64,000 bases of DNA, from contig JAKPGM010000034.1 of assembly GCA_029550865.1 (NCBI GenBank), forward strand, positions 35,652 to 99,651. Reading direction: 5' to 3'. Source of the stretch: Bacteroidota bacterium (GTDB lineage Bacteria > Bacteroidota > Bacteroidia > Bacteroidales > DTGW01). How positions within the stretch are numbered: position 1 is the stretch's first letter; the number at the start of each line of letters is the position of its first letter. The notes beneath the pieces were generated by a model that was given only the letters and a program-made list of their open reading frames with translations, was not told the DNA's origin and searched no databases. A program made the translations under genes and the position numbers. Positions 43,911 through 52,648 of this stretch are shown piece after piece.

Positions 43911-44921
43911 CTATTGAAGAGGTAAACTGTCTACTGAATGTTGGAGTTGGAGATGCATTTGAAGTTTAACTTCCTTTCTTTTTTCGAGCAGATGAATGTA
44001 ATCCTCTGCATATTTTTTATTTTTTATCAGATACGATTTAGCAGCCCAATCGAGAGCAGCATCGATATTATCGAAAACTTCAGAGGCTACAGCCATATTA
44101 TAACAGGCCATAGCTGCCAGACGTTTATTTTTTCCATAAGCATGTTTTCGCCAGATCTCAATGGCATTAAGCCACTGATTCTGCTGGACATACTCGACAG
44201 CCTTGTAAAAATCCCAATTGTTGGGCACGAGAAGCATGCGGCGTTCGACATCCCACAGGGGTGCAATTCTTTCTGCATATTTCATTCCAGCATAGTAACA
44301 CGACTGAATAGCTGCCGTGTGTAATTGAGGCATCTGGTCTATCACCTCCTGTTCCGAATTGCCAGATGCATCCCAAAACAACGTATCTTTCTGCAGATAA
44401 TCGTCGATAAATTTTTTATTTTTTAGGTCATATATCTTCCATAATGAACTGTTTTCGACCGTTAAAGTACCATAGTAACCATATTCGGCAGAAAAATGTA
44501 TCTCCACCGGCTCATTGTATAACACCTGATAATTTTCGAGAATTATTGCAGCATCAACACTTTGCGTATCAACAACAATTTGCAGGATTGTGGCGGTATC
44601 AATTCCTAAATAACGGTTGGCTTGTGTTTTCAACACAATCATCGGTGTATCGGAAACAATGGCAAATGAAGGAGATGTATGTAACTTTTGTAGCAGTCCT
44701 GCAAAATAATTAGCCGACAATAAGCTATCGTCGGCTCTAAGACCAGCTCTGTCCTCGCCAATACGAATGGCATGATTTATTAGGATAACATGATGTATGT
44801 CAGCAGGTAAATTAATTCTGGGTGGGTTAAGTACCTGAATATTCACCGGCTCCAACAGGACACAACCCGTGAAGAACAAAGAAAATACAAAAATTTGTAA
44901 AGCACCACGGAAAATTTTCAT
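43911..44921 (-). CDS. DUF6340-like lipoprotein with TPR-like tail
   Basis: 336 residues from the Met that begins MKIFRGALQIFVFSLFFTGC (lipobox cysteine). A frame start 51 bp upstream only translates the end of a leader repeat, so it is rejected. The N-terminal half has the DUF6340-like beta-rich region (VNIQVLNPPRINLPADIHHVILINH), the middle IWKIYDLKNK-type segments, and the C-terminal 120 residues form two or three TPR-like helices (FYKAVEYVQQNQWLNAIEIWRKHAYGKNKRLAAMACYNMAVASEVFDNIDAALDWAAKSY). It is probably an outer-membrane-linked periplasmic protein; the function is unknown. Confidence 0.75.
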   Translation of the reverse strand: MKIFRGALQIFVFSLFFTGCVLLEPVNIQVLNPPRINLPADIHHVILINHAIRIGEDRAGLRADDSLLSANYFAGLLQKLHTSPSFAIVSDTPMIVLKTQANRYLGIDTATILQIVVDTQSVDAAIILENYQVLYNEPVEIHFSAEYGYYGTLTVENSSLWKIYDLKNKKFIDDYLQKDTLFWDASGNSEQEVIDQMPQLHTAAIQSCYYAGMKYAERIAPLWDVERRMLLVPNNWDFYKAVEYVQQNQWLNAIEIWRKHAYGKNKRLAAMACYNMAVASEVFDNIDAALDWAAKSYLIKNKKYAEDYIHLLEKRKEVKLQMHLQLQHSVDSLPLQ

Positions 44922-45059
44922 TTCATCCGAAAATATTTTGAATTTTTTATAGCGGTCGGATGGAACTCGCATGTGGATGAGTTACCTATACATATGCAGA
45001 TACGAAAATAGAATTACTTTCATGCACGTATGTGAATACTACCATACATGCTCGTTTCA
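44922..45059 (-). repeat. Leader repeat upstream of the DUF6340-like gene
   Basis: On the minus strand it starts TGAAACGAGCATGTATGG and ends CATGCGAGTTCCATCC... TATAAAAAATTC... TTTTCGGATGAA, directly before the real ATG. It shares both halves with the copies at 42286, 46091 and 51313, and the 5' half with 48251. Confidence 0.75.
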
Positions 45060-45070
45060 CACAGAATCAA

Positions 45071-45101
45071 CTGTTACCTCCTCCTATGGAAGAGGCAACA
45101 G
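45071..45101. terminator. Hairpin downstream of fabG
   Basis: CTGTTACCTCCTCC pairs with GGAAGAGGCAACAG as 14 bp including two wobble pairs, around a 3-nt loop. No T tract follows. It lies between fabG and the leader repeat, so it may end fabG transcription or protect its 3' end. Confidence 0.5.
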
Positions 45102-45117
45102 CTTATTGATCGCGATA

Positions 45118-45864
45118 TTATGTATTCATGCCTCCGCACACATTAATGACCTGCCCACTCACGTAGGAAGCAAGGTCAGAGGCAAGGAACAATGCAACAT
45201 TAGCAACATCCTCAGGGGTCCCCCCACGACGCAGGGGTATGTTTTGTAACCAGGCATTACGCTGTTCTTCCGGAAGTTTTGCAGTCATGTCGGTAATGAT
45301 GAATCCGGGGGCAATGGCATTACAGCGAATGTTACGTGAACCCAATTCCTTGGCAACCGACTTGGTCAATCCAATAAGCCCAGCCTTTGAAGCAGAATAG
45401 TTGGCCTGGCCGGCATTTCCCGACACTCCGACCACCGAACTCATATTGATAATGCTCCCACCCTTGCGACGCAGCATGGGGTTAAGTACGGCCTTGGTAA
45501 AGTTAAAAGCCGATTTCAAATTTACCGATATAACGGTATCCCATTGCTCTTCTGTCATCCTAAGCAAAAGGGTATCGCGCGTAATTCCGGCATTGTTGAC
45601 CAATATATCGACCCCGCCAAAGTCAGCAACAATCTGTTCGACCGTACGCTGTGTTTCGTCAAACAAAGCAGCATTCGAAGCATAGGCCTTGGCTTTTATT
45701 CCCATGGCATTGAGTTCGGCCTCGAACGCCTTCACATTGTCATCATAAATTAAGTCGGTAATGGCAACATTAGCCCCTTCCGAAGCAAAACGCAGAGCAA
45801 TAGCCTTGCCTATTCCCCTGGCACCACCGGTAATAATGGCAACTTTTCCTTCCAGTAATTTCAT
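45118..45864 (-). CDS. fabG: 3-oxoacyl-ACP reductase (SDR family)
   Basis: 248 residues, classical SDR. The cofactor loop is TGGARGIG (12-19), with NNAG at 90-93, catalytic S142/S143, Y156 and K160 of the YSASK motif, and the NAIAPGFIITDMTAKLPEE and ASYVSGQVINVCGGM ends that are typical of FabG. It reduces 3-oxoacyl-ACP with NADPH in fatty acid elongation. No other fab genes are adjacent. Its start codon sits at the end of a partial leader repeat. Confidence 0.93.
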   Translation of the reverse strand: MKLLEGKVAIITGGARGIGKAIALRFASEGANVAITDLIYDDNVKAFEAELNAMGIKAKAYASNAALFDETQRTVEQIVADFGGVDILVNNAGITRDTLLLRMTEEQWDTVISVNLKSAFNFTKAVLNPMLRRKGGSIINMSSVVGVSGNAGQANYSASKAGLIGLTKSVAKELGSRNIRCNAIAPGFIITDMTAKLPEEQRNAWLQNIPLRRGGTPEDVANVALFLASDLASYVSGQVINVCGGMNT

Positions 45865-45904
45865 TCGTCATCAATTTTTAAAAGGTCCGATGGACCCACA
45901 TCCC
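45865..45904 (-). repeat. Partial leader repeat upstream of fabG
   Basis: On the minus strand GATGTGGGTCCATCGGACC..TTTTAAAAATTGATGACGA-ATG matches the 3' half of the leader repeat. The 5' half with TGAAACGAG is absent. Confidence 0.5.
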
Positions 45905-46090
45905 CGTCGTTATTCGGGAAAAATATCATCGGCCTTTGGGTTAGACATAGCTTACATGTGGGTCAGTAATTTACTCTTTGAATGGCAAAGTAAATAAATC
46001 TTGTGTAATTGGCAAAAAACACTCTTTGTTATACCTTGCATAAATTTTTTGTGTAATTTTAGTCAAAATTTTTTGAATTGCCTTTTCATA

Positions 46091-46226
46091 TGAAACGAGG
46101 CTGTATTGATACACTTATAAACCAGGATGAAAATAATTTCACATACCTGCTTAAGGCAGGGTACCAAACATATTACATGCGAATTTCATGTGTCCATTTT
46201 AAAAATCATTTAAAAATTATTTTCGA
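46091..46226 (+). repeat. Leader repeat upstream of the chemoreceptor
   Basis: Begins TGAAACGAGGCTGTATTG and ends ACATGCGAATTTCATG...TTTTAAAAATC...ATTTTCGA, immediately followed by the ATG of the chemoreceptor gene. The 5' and 3' halves both match the other copies. Confidence 0.78.
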
Positions 46227-48233
46227 ATGAAAATAACGTGGAATGTTTATTTACGGAATATTCAAAAATTTCTTCGAGTATATTTTTTAAAAAGCATTAA
46301 ACTGATTCGGTATCTTTTTGCCTTCGAATGGCGTAATAAATTTCTGGCTGAAAAGAGTTTACGGTTTAAATTTATTTTTTACCTCACCGTACTAACTGTA
46401 GTAGTGTATCTTGCCATAGGCATACTCATTATTCGGAAAGTTCGTCAGCAAATGTTTGAAAGCGCCAAGCACGAGCTAATTATGAGTGGCGAAAAGTATG
46501 CCCAGCAATTAACCTATGAAATGTCTTCATACTTGAATCAGGTAGTTGGAATGTCCAATGTTTTCGAGTCAAATTTATCGTTACCGGCTGACTTGAGAAA
46601 AGAAATATATCAAAATACCTTACAAAAAACGTTATCCTCTTCTCCCCAGTTACTTGCAGTATGGCTAAACGTTCAACTTTTTGCGCTGGATCCCCAATGG
46701 AAGGCCGAATATGGCCGCCTACGCTACACCTATTATCGTTCGGGGCAAAACATTGTATTTCAGGAAGACATCCTTGATACCCTGGGGCATAATTTTTCTG
46801 GTGATTACTATAAAATTCGGCAAAAAAAACAAATTGAATTTTCCCCACCCTATCTCGATGCTTACGGTCACGACACTACCCATAAAATTTTAATGACCAG
46901 CATATGCGTCCCCATGTATGATGCTCATAATACCTTTTGGGGAATGGTGGGAGTAGATATCGACATGCAACAATTTCATCGCTTTATACCATCCATGCAA
47001 GATATACCCCATGGGCAGGCCATGATTGTTGTGGATGATGGATCCATTGCTGTTCACACCGATTCAACCTGGGTCGGAAAAAATCTTTTGACTTTTCTTC
47101 CCGAAAACATTTCTAATAAAACATCATGGGACAGTCTGCTTTCGACCGGTGTCCCCCATGAGCTAACCTGCAAGCTGGAAAAACGTAAAATGTTTTGCAT
47201 ATTATATCCCATTCGCTTGCATGAGAAGACCAACGTATGGTCGTTAGCTGTGATGGTACCCCATGCATTTGTGGCCAAAAAAGCCAACCGATTTACTACA
47301 TACGCCATCCTTATTATTTTAATAGGTCTGTTAATACTGGTATATTTTGCCTACCAGCTTACCGATTTTTTAGCCCGACCATTAAATGCCAGCATTCGTT
47401 TTGCGCAACAGCTAAGTGCTGGTAACCTAAATGCTACCCTTGAAATCGACAGGCATGACGAGCTTGGCCAGCTAGCAGAAGCATTAAAAAAAATGGCACA
47501 AAATCTCAAAGAGATGGTCAAGGAAGTAGAAGAAGGAGCGCAATTGCTAGGTAAAACGGCCAAATCGTTATCGGGAAGTTCAAAAGCCATGCTATCGGCC
47601 TCATATCAACAATTCGATACCACAAAAAAAGTGAATGAGAACGTGTCAGAGATTATTTCATTTATTCAACAAAACAATGCTACATCCAACGAAGCGGAGA
47701 AAGTTGCCAAAGAAGCAGCCATGAAAATAAGGCAGAGCGTTCGCATGTCGTCAAAAGCCAGCGCCAGCATGCATTTTATTACCGATAAAATTGCTGCCAT
47801 CAATGAAATTTCGATGCAAACCAATATATTAGCGTTAAACGCAGCGGTGGAAGCTGCCCGTGCTGGAGAATACGGAAAAGGGTTTGCTGTAGTGGCCGCC
47901 GAAGTTCGCCGACTTGCCGAACGTAGCGCTCAAGTTTCGGCCGAGATTACCGAACTGCTCTTGCAAAGCCAAAACGATACTGAAGCAGCCGGCAATATGC
48001 TCGACCAAACCATTCCCCAAATCGAAAAAAACACCCTACTCATCCAGAAAATTATCGAACAACATCGAAATCAGAATGAGCAGCTTAACGAAATCAATCG
48101 TTCTATGGAAAAACTCAATGAGGTTACCCGAACCAATAACGATAGCGCTAAAAATATGGCCGTCTTTTCGGAAGAAATTGAAGAGCAAGCAGAAAAACTC
48201 AAGCGTTTGCTTATGAAATTTAATGTTGTATAA
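46227..48233 (+). CDS. Methyl-accepting chemotaxis protein with dCache-type sensor domain
   Basis: 668 residues. A basic 45-residue N-terminus precedes TM1 (about 49-70). A large periplasmic dCache-like domain follows (about 75-350), with the [13 protein letters not shown] segment and [17 protein letters not shown], then TM2 (about 355-375), HAMP (about 376-430) and the MCP signalling domain. The hairpin tip reads [41 protein letters not shown]. The ligand is unknown, but two downstream neighbours are a xylosidase-type GH3 and a xylose-binding-like lipoprotein. No cheA or cheW is in the window. In gliding Bacteroidota such receptors may feed other outputs. Confidence 0.9.
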   Translation: MKITWNVYLRNIQKFLRVYFLKSIKLIRYLFAFEWRNKFLAEKSLRFKFIFYLTVLTVVVYLAIGILIIRKVRQQMFESAKHELIMSGEKYAQQLTYEMSSYLNQVVGMSNVFESNLSLPADLRKEIYQNTLQKTLSSSPQLLAVWLNVQLFALDPQWKAEYGRLRYTYYRSGQNIVFQEDILDTLGHNFSGDYYKIRQKKQIEFSPPYLDAYGHDTTHKILMTSICVPMYDAHNTFWGMVGVDIDMQQFHRFIPSMQDIPHGQAMIVVDDGSIAVHTDSTWVGKNLLTFLPENISNKTSWDSLLSTGVPHELTCKLEKRKMFCILYPIRLHEKTNVWSLAVMVPHAFVAKKANRFTTYAILIILIGLLILVYFAYQLTDFLARPLNASIRFAQQLSAGNLNATLEIDRHDELGQLAEALKKMAQNLKEMVKEVEEGAQLLGKTAKSLSGSSKAMLSASYQQFDTTKKVNENVSEIISFIQQNNATSNEAEKVAKEAAMKIRQSVRMSSKASASMHFITDKIAAINEISMQTNILALNAAVEAARAGEYGKGFAVVAAEVRRLAERSAQVSAEITELLLQSQNDTEAAGNMLDQTIPQIEKNTLLIQKIIEQHRNQNEQLNEINRSMEKLNEVTRTNNDSAKNMAVFSEEIEEQAEKLKRLLMKFNVV

Positions 48234-48250
48234 GATAATTACAGATCCCA

Positions 48251-48380
48251 TGAAACGAGCATGTATAGCAGATTCACAAACAAGTACGAAAAAATATCAT
48301 ACATCTGCTTGATTTTGTAACATAAAACATATTTTTCAAATTTTCTTCCGACGATTTAGTAAACTATAAAATTTTAGGCA
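48251..48380 (+). repeat. Leader repeat upstream of the GH3 gene
   Basis: The first 60 bp (TGAAACGAGCATGTATAG... to CATCTGCTT) closely match the copies at 42286 and 45059. The second half is diverged and ends ATTTTAGGCA-ATG of GH3. The weakest of the full copies in its 3' part. Confidence 0.65.
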
Positions 48381-51005
48381 ATGAGAAAAAATACCCTGTA
48401 TTTGTTAATCTTGCTGGGATGTGCACCCGCACCTGGGCAAAATCTGGAATATAAAAATCCTGCTTTATCGTTTGAGGAAAGAGCCGACATCCTGGTCAAT
48501 CAAATGACGCTGGAAGAGAAAGTATCGCAGCTGGTTGATGTTGCCGCTGCGATTCCACGTCTCGATATCCCTGCTTACAACTGGTGGAACGAAGGGTTAC
48601 ATGGAGTAGCCCGTGCGGGAATAGCAACTGTATTTCCACAGGCTATTGGTTTGGCGGCCACCTTCGACGACTCGTTGATGTATAAAATTGCCACGATAAT
48701 TTCGGATGAATTCAGGGCAAAATACAATGATGCTATTGCGCGAGATAACAGACGCCGGTATTATGGACTTACAGTTTGGTCGCCCAATATTAACATCTTT
48801 CGTGATCCACGCTGGGGTCGTGGACAGGAAACATACGGAGAGGACCCATACCTTACGTCGCGCATGGGGGTGATGTTTGTAAAAGGACTTCAGGGCAATC
48901 ATCCCAAATATTTAAAAACTATTGCTACGCCCAAACACTTTGTTGTACATAGTGGTCCTGAAAAATTACGACATGTTTTCGATGTGGATGTAAGCGAATA
49001 CGACTTTCTCGACACATATACACCAGCCTTTGAAGCCTGTGTTAAAGAAGGGAAAGCCTATTCGGTCATGGGAGCTTACAATCGTTTTCGGGGAAAATCC
49101 TGTAGCGCTAGCGACACCTTACTGAATTACCTGCTACGGGAAAAATGGGGGTTTGAGGGATATGTGGTGTCCGACTGCGATGCAATCGGCGACATTTATC
49201 AAACCCATAAAATTGTTAACACTGCCGAAGAAGCTGCAGCTCTTGGGATACGCAATGGCTGTGACCTGAACTGCGGTAATACTTACTTACACCTCAAACA
49301 GGCACTTGAAAAAAATCTTATCACCGAAGCAGAAATCGACAGAGCAGTTAAACGCTTAATGTTAGCTCGTTTACGGCTAGGGATGTTCGACCCTAAAGGC
49401 AGTACGCCTTACGACACACTGACCCTGGCAAGCGTAGATAACGCCCAGCATAGAGCTATGGCACTTTTAGCTGCACAAAAATCAATTGTACTGCTCAAAA
49501 ACGAGAATAAAACTTTGCCTTTAAACCGCAAGCTTATTAAGAAAATTGCTGTTCTGGGGCCCAATGCTCATAACGCACAGGTCATGTTTGGAAATTACAA
49601 TGGTATTCCCTCGTACAGCGTTACACCCTATCAGGGTATAGCGAAAACTGTACTGCAAAAAACTACGGTATTCTATCATCCATTAAACGGATGGGTAACG
49701 CCCGAACCAGAATATCTGCATGTACCTTCCACAATCCTTGAATACAACGGTAAAAAAGGCTTAAAAGTAGAAGTATTCAACAATACCCAGCTGGAAGGAG
49801 AACCTATTTATACAGGAATCGACTCTATTATTATGTTTTCGTGGTATTCTACATCCCCCTATCCACAGGTACCTGCCACCAACATATCTATCCGATGGAC
49901 GGGCAAAATAATTGCCCCCGCCGATGGAACCTATTCGTTTGCCTTTACTGGCGACGACGGTTACCGAATACGCATAAATAATAAAGTAGTAGCCGATCAA
50001 TGGAAGGACCAGGCACCCGTCACCAGTAACTTTCAGCTAACCATGCAAAAAGGTCAGAGCTATGATATTGTCATTGAATATTATCAGTCGCAGCATGGTG
50101 CCGTAGCCCAGTTGAAGTGGAATCAGTACTCAGAAAAAAATATTGAAGAAGCCATCCAACAAGCTGCAGAATGTGATGCTATTGTATATGTAGGGGGACT
50201 TTCTCCCAACCTCGAGGGGGAAGAGATGCCCGTCAATCTCCCAGGATTCGATGGTGGGGATCGGACACGGATTGAATTACCCGAAATCCAGACGCAAATG
50301 TTGAAACGCCTCAAAAAAACTGGCAAACCCGTAATTCTGGTCTTGATGGCAGGGAGTGCGCTGGCTATAAATTGGGAAAATAGCAATCTTGATGCAATAC
50401 TTATGGCCTGGTATCCCGGACAGGAAGGAGGAAACGCTATTGCCAGCGTTCTTTTTGGAGACTACAATCCAGGAGGTCGTTTGCCTGTGACTTTCTATAG
50501 CGCTACCACCCAACTCCCTCCCTTTGAAAACTATGATATGAAAAATCGAACCTATCGTTATTTCAAAGAAAAGCCTTTATATCCGTTTGGATATGGATTA
50601 AGCTATACCAACTTTACCTACTCCAATCTTAAACTCCCCGCTACAGCCGATACCAGAGAAAAAATTAAAGTATCGGTTACTGTTACAAATGCAGGAGGAC
50701 GAGCTGGCGATGAGGTAGTACAACTATACATAAAACATCCAACCGCTACCGTACCTGTCCCCATACATGCACTCAAAGCATTTAAAAGAGTTTTCCTAAA
50801 AGCAGGAGATAAGATTACCCTCACCTTTGAACTTAACTCAAAAGATCTTGCCATTCTGGATGAAAAAAATCGCTGGCTGGTAAAACCCGGAGATATCGAT
50901 ATTTATGTTGGCGGGCAACAACCTGATGCTAAACTGCTAAAGGATAATAAGATTCTGGCGGGTACCGTTACCCTCACAGGCGATAATTATTATGTCGAGG
51001 AATAA
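48381..51005 (+). CDS. Glycoside hydrolase family 3 with PA14 insert (beta-glucosidase/xylosidase type)
   Basis: 874 residues. A signal ends near CAPAPGQ (a lipobox-like LLGC precedes it). GH3 N-terminal barrel: YNWWNEGLHGVAR, VWSPNINIFRDPRWGRGQETYGEDP, TPKHFVVHSGPE and VVSDCDAIG with the nucleophile D265. The GH3 C-terminal domain is interrupted by a PA14 domain (about 456-580, GTYSFAFTGDDGYRIRI). The C-terminus is an Fn3-like domain (about 770-840). PA14-containing GH3 members act on oligosaccharides such as cello- or xylo-oligomers. This fits the GH11 xylanase and the XylF-like protein. It carries a leader repeat and a terminator. Confidence 0.93.
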   Translation: MRKNTLYLLILLGCAPAPGQNLEYKNPALSFEERADILVNQMTLEEKVSQLVDVAAAIPRLDIPAYNWWNEGLHGVARAGIATVFPQAIGLAATFDDSLMYKIATIISDEFRAKYNDAIARDNRRRYYGLTVWSPNINIFRDPRWGRGQETYGEDPYLTSRMGVMFVKGLQGNHPKYLKTIATPKHFVVHSGPEKLRHVFDVDVSEYDFLDTYTPAFEACVKEGKAYSVMGAYNRFRGKSCSASDTLLNYLLREKWGFEGYVVSDCDAIGDIYQTHKIVNTAEEAAALGIRNGCDLNCGNTYLHLKQALEKNLITEAEIDRAVKRLMLARLRLGMFDPKGSTPYDTLTLASVDNAQHRAMALLAAQKSIVLLKNENKTLPLNRKLIKKIAVLGPNAHNAQVMFGNYNGIPSYSVTPYQGIAKTVLQKTTVFYHPLNGWVTPEPEYLHVPSTILEYNGKKGLKVEVFNNTQLEGEPIYTGIDSIIMFSWYSTSPYPQVPATNISIRWTGKIIAPADGTYSFAFTGDDGYRIRINNKVVADQWKDQAPVTSNFQLTMQKGQSYDIVIEYYQSQHGAVAQLKWNQYSEKNIEEAIQQAAECDAIVYVGGLSPNLEGEEMPVNLPGFDGGDRTRIELPEIQTQMLKRLKKTGKPVILVLMAGSALAINWENSNLDAILMAWYPGQEGGNAIASVLFGDYNPGGRLPVTFYSATTQLPPFENYDMKNRTYRYFKEKPLYPFGYGLSYTNFTYSNLKLPATADTREKIKVSVTVTNAGGRAGDEVVQLYIKHPTATVPVPIHALKAFKRVFLKAGDKITLTFELNSKDLAILDEKNRWLVKPGDIDIYVGGQQPDAKLLKDNKILAGTVTLTGDNYYVEE

Positions 51006-51055
51006 TCTTATTTGTCGTGATATCGTGAATTAATTAAACCTAATATTTACCTTAG

Positions 51056-51094
51056 TACCCAACGCCCTAAACACCAGGCGTTGGGTATTTATTT
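51056..51094 (+). terminator. Intrinsic terminator of the GH3 gene
   Basis: TACCCAACGCC and GGCGTTGGGTA form an 11-bp stem with a 10-nt loop, followed by TTTATTTT. The rest of the gap to 51312 shows no gene. Confidence 0.9.
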
Positions 51095-51312
51095 TCTGAG
51101 GAGAAACTGACGATGTTTATGAAAACCAATATACCGCCTTACTTAGCTGAACCTTGCCAGACAAAATATCCTCATCTATAAGACATAATATCCTTATCTA
51201 TACCCAATTTTTACACAATTTTTCCCCTATAAATGAAAAGGAATTAAATAGCTTTGCTAATGAAACTTTTAATAAAAAAATCAGTACAAATTGCCAGGTA
51301 AACAGTAACAGA

Positions 51313-51431
51313 TGAAACGAACATGGATAGCTGGTATACATAAACAAGCATAGATTCGTGCGTGTCTATGCAATCAGTTCATTACATGCGAGTTACATCT
51401 TGCTATTTAAAAACCATTAAAATTTTTTCGA
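51313..51431 (+). repeat. Leader repeat upstream of the XylF-like gene
   Basis: TGAAACGAACATGGATAG at the start and ATTACATGCGAGTTACATC...TATTTAAAAACC...TTTTTTCGA at the end, directly joined to the ATG. The 3' half is the best match to the chemoreceptor copy. Confidence 0.75.
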
Positions 51432-52436
51432 ATGATACGCAGTAAAAAAATAGCTTTACTTTTTGGTGTCATGCTCCTATTATTGGGTGCATGTGAAAAA
51501 AAGGCCGAGATGAAAATTGCGCTAATGTTCCCTTACACCACCTCGGCCCGAATGCAGTTTGAGGAAAAGTATTTTAAGGCAAAAGCAGCAGAAATGAACT
51601 GCGAAGCTATTATCACCGATGCCAAAAACGATGAAGTTCTTCAACGAAAACAGGCAACCGAATTACTTGATCAAGGGGTAAAAGTATTGGTCATCATGGC
51701 TGTGAATGCGTATACAGCAGCCGAGATTGTCCGCGAGGCGCACAACAAGGGCGCATACGTAATAGGCTACGACCGGCTTATTTTTAATTCTGACCTCGAT
51801 TTTTACATTTCGCACAACAATTACAACGTAGGCAAATACATGGCCGAATATGCCCTCAAACTAAAACCCAATGGAAAATACCTACTTTTAGGGGGCGATA
51901 AAGGTGACCGCAACGCTATTTTTGTAAAAACAGGACAGCTGGATGCCTTAAAACCTGCAGTTACTGCTGGAAATGTCAAAATCGTTCTGGATGTATACGT
52001 AGATGAATGGTTGCCTATGAATGCATACCATATTATGAAAGAATATCTACGTCTTTCAGCTAACGATGTCCCCGATGTGATACTTACCTCGTATGACGGA
52101 CTGGGTCGCGCTGCCCGCCAGGCGCTTGACGAAGCCGGTATTACCCAAGAGGTAATCATTACGGGACAGGATGCCGAACCTCAGACCATTAAATACATCC
52201 TGCAGGGAAAACAAACGCTTACCATATATAAGCCCCTTAAGCCCCTGGCTGAGAATGCGGTAATTACAGCTGTAAAGTTATCAAAAGGAGAAAAGCCCGA
52301 TACTACCACCAGCATTTTTAACAATCGCAAAATGGTACCTGCTTTACTATTTGAACCCATTCCTGTCGATAAAAATAATGTTCGAGAAACGGTAGTAAAA
52401 GATGGTATAATCAGTGAGGCAGAACTTAATCTTTGA
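51432..52436 (+). CDS. Xylose-binding-like (XylF-type) sugar-binding lipoprotein
   Basis: 334 residues with a lipobox signal (LLLGAC, C21). The type I periplasmic binding fold is shown by MKIALMFPYTTSARMQFE, AVNAYTAAEIVREAHNKGAYVIGYDRLI (as in XylF), SHNNYNVGKYMAEYALKL, KYLLLGGDKGDRNA, VILTSYDGLGRAARQALDEAG and ITGQDAEPQTIKYILQGKQTLTIYKP. It binds a pentose, by family resemblance D-xylose. No xylG/xylH or other permease genes lie nearby. It may therefore serve as a ligand receptor for the chemoreceptor or for a sensor kinase; this is inference. Confidence 0.86.
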   Translation: MIRSKKIALLFGVMLLLLGACEKKAEMKIALMFPYTTSARMQFEEKYFKAKAAEMNCEAIITDAKNDEVLQRKQATELLDQGVKVLVIMAVNAYTAAEIVREAHNKGAYVIGYDRLIFNSDLDFYISHNNYNVGKYMAEYALKLKPNGKYLLLGGDKGDRNAIFVKTGQLDALKPAVTAGNVKIVLDVYVDEWLPMNAYHIMKEYLRLSANDVPDVILTSYDGLGRAARQALDEAGITQEVIITGQDAEPQTIKYILQGKQTLTIYKPLKPLAENAVITAVKLSKGEKPDTTTSIFNNRKMVPALLFEPIPVDKNNVRETVVKDGIISEAELNL

Positions 52437-52461
52437 AAAAAATCAATAAATTGACAACAAT

Positions 52462-52500
52462 AAAATATCGATGTACACCCGCTACATCGATATTTTTTTA
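52462..52500 (+). terminator. Intrinsic terminator of the XylF-like gene
   Basis: A 14-bp perfect stem (AAAATATCGATGTA / TACATCGATATTTT) with a 7-nt loop and seven T. Confidence 0.94.
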
Positions 52501-52589
52501 TCTGAGAATCACGGCACAGTTTATAGCATTGTCAAAAATTCAGCGATTAACTTGTATATAGAATTTTCAGTATCCAAATTAAAAATTTA

Positions 52590-52597
52590 TATATTTG
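52590..52597 (+). promoter_or_regulatory. -7 box of secDF
   Basis: TATATTTG matches TAnnTTTG 51 bp before the ATG. No TTG stands at the standard spacing. Confidence 0.42.
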
Positions 52598-52648
52598 CGC
52601 TTCCTGTTGCAAAAAATATAATTATAAAACAAATAAAACTTACATTCC

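Noticed and set aside
46227..52436. Polysaccharide utilisation locus with SusC/SusD
   Set aside because: No TonB-dependent receptor or SusD-like gene is present; the carbohydrate genes have separate terminators, so this is not a classical PUL.
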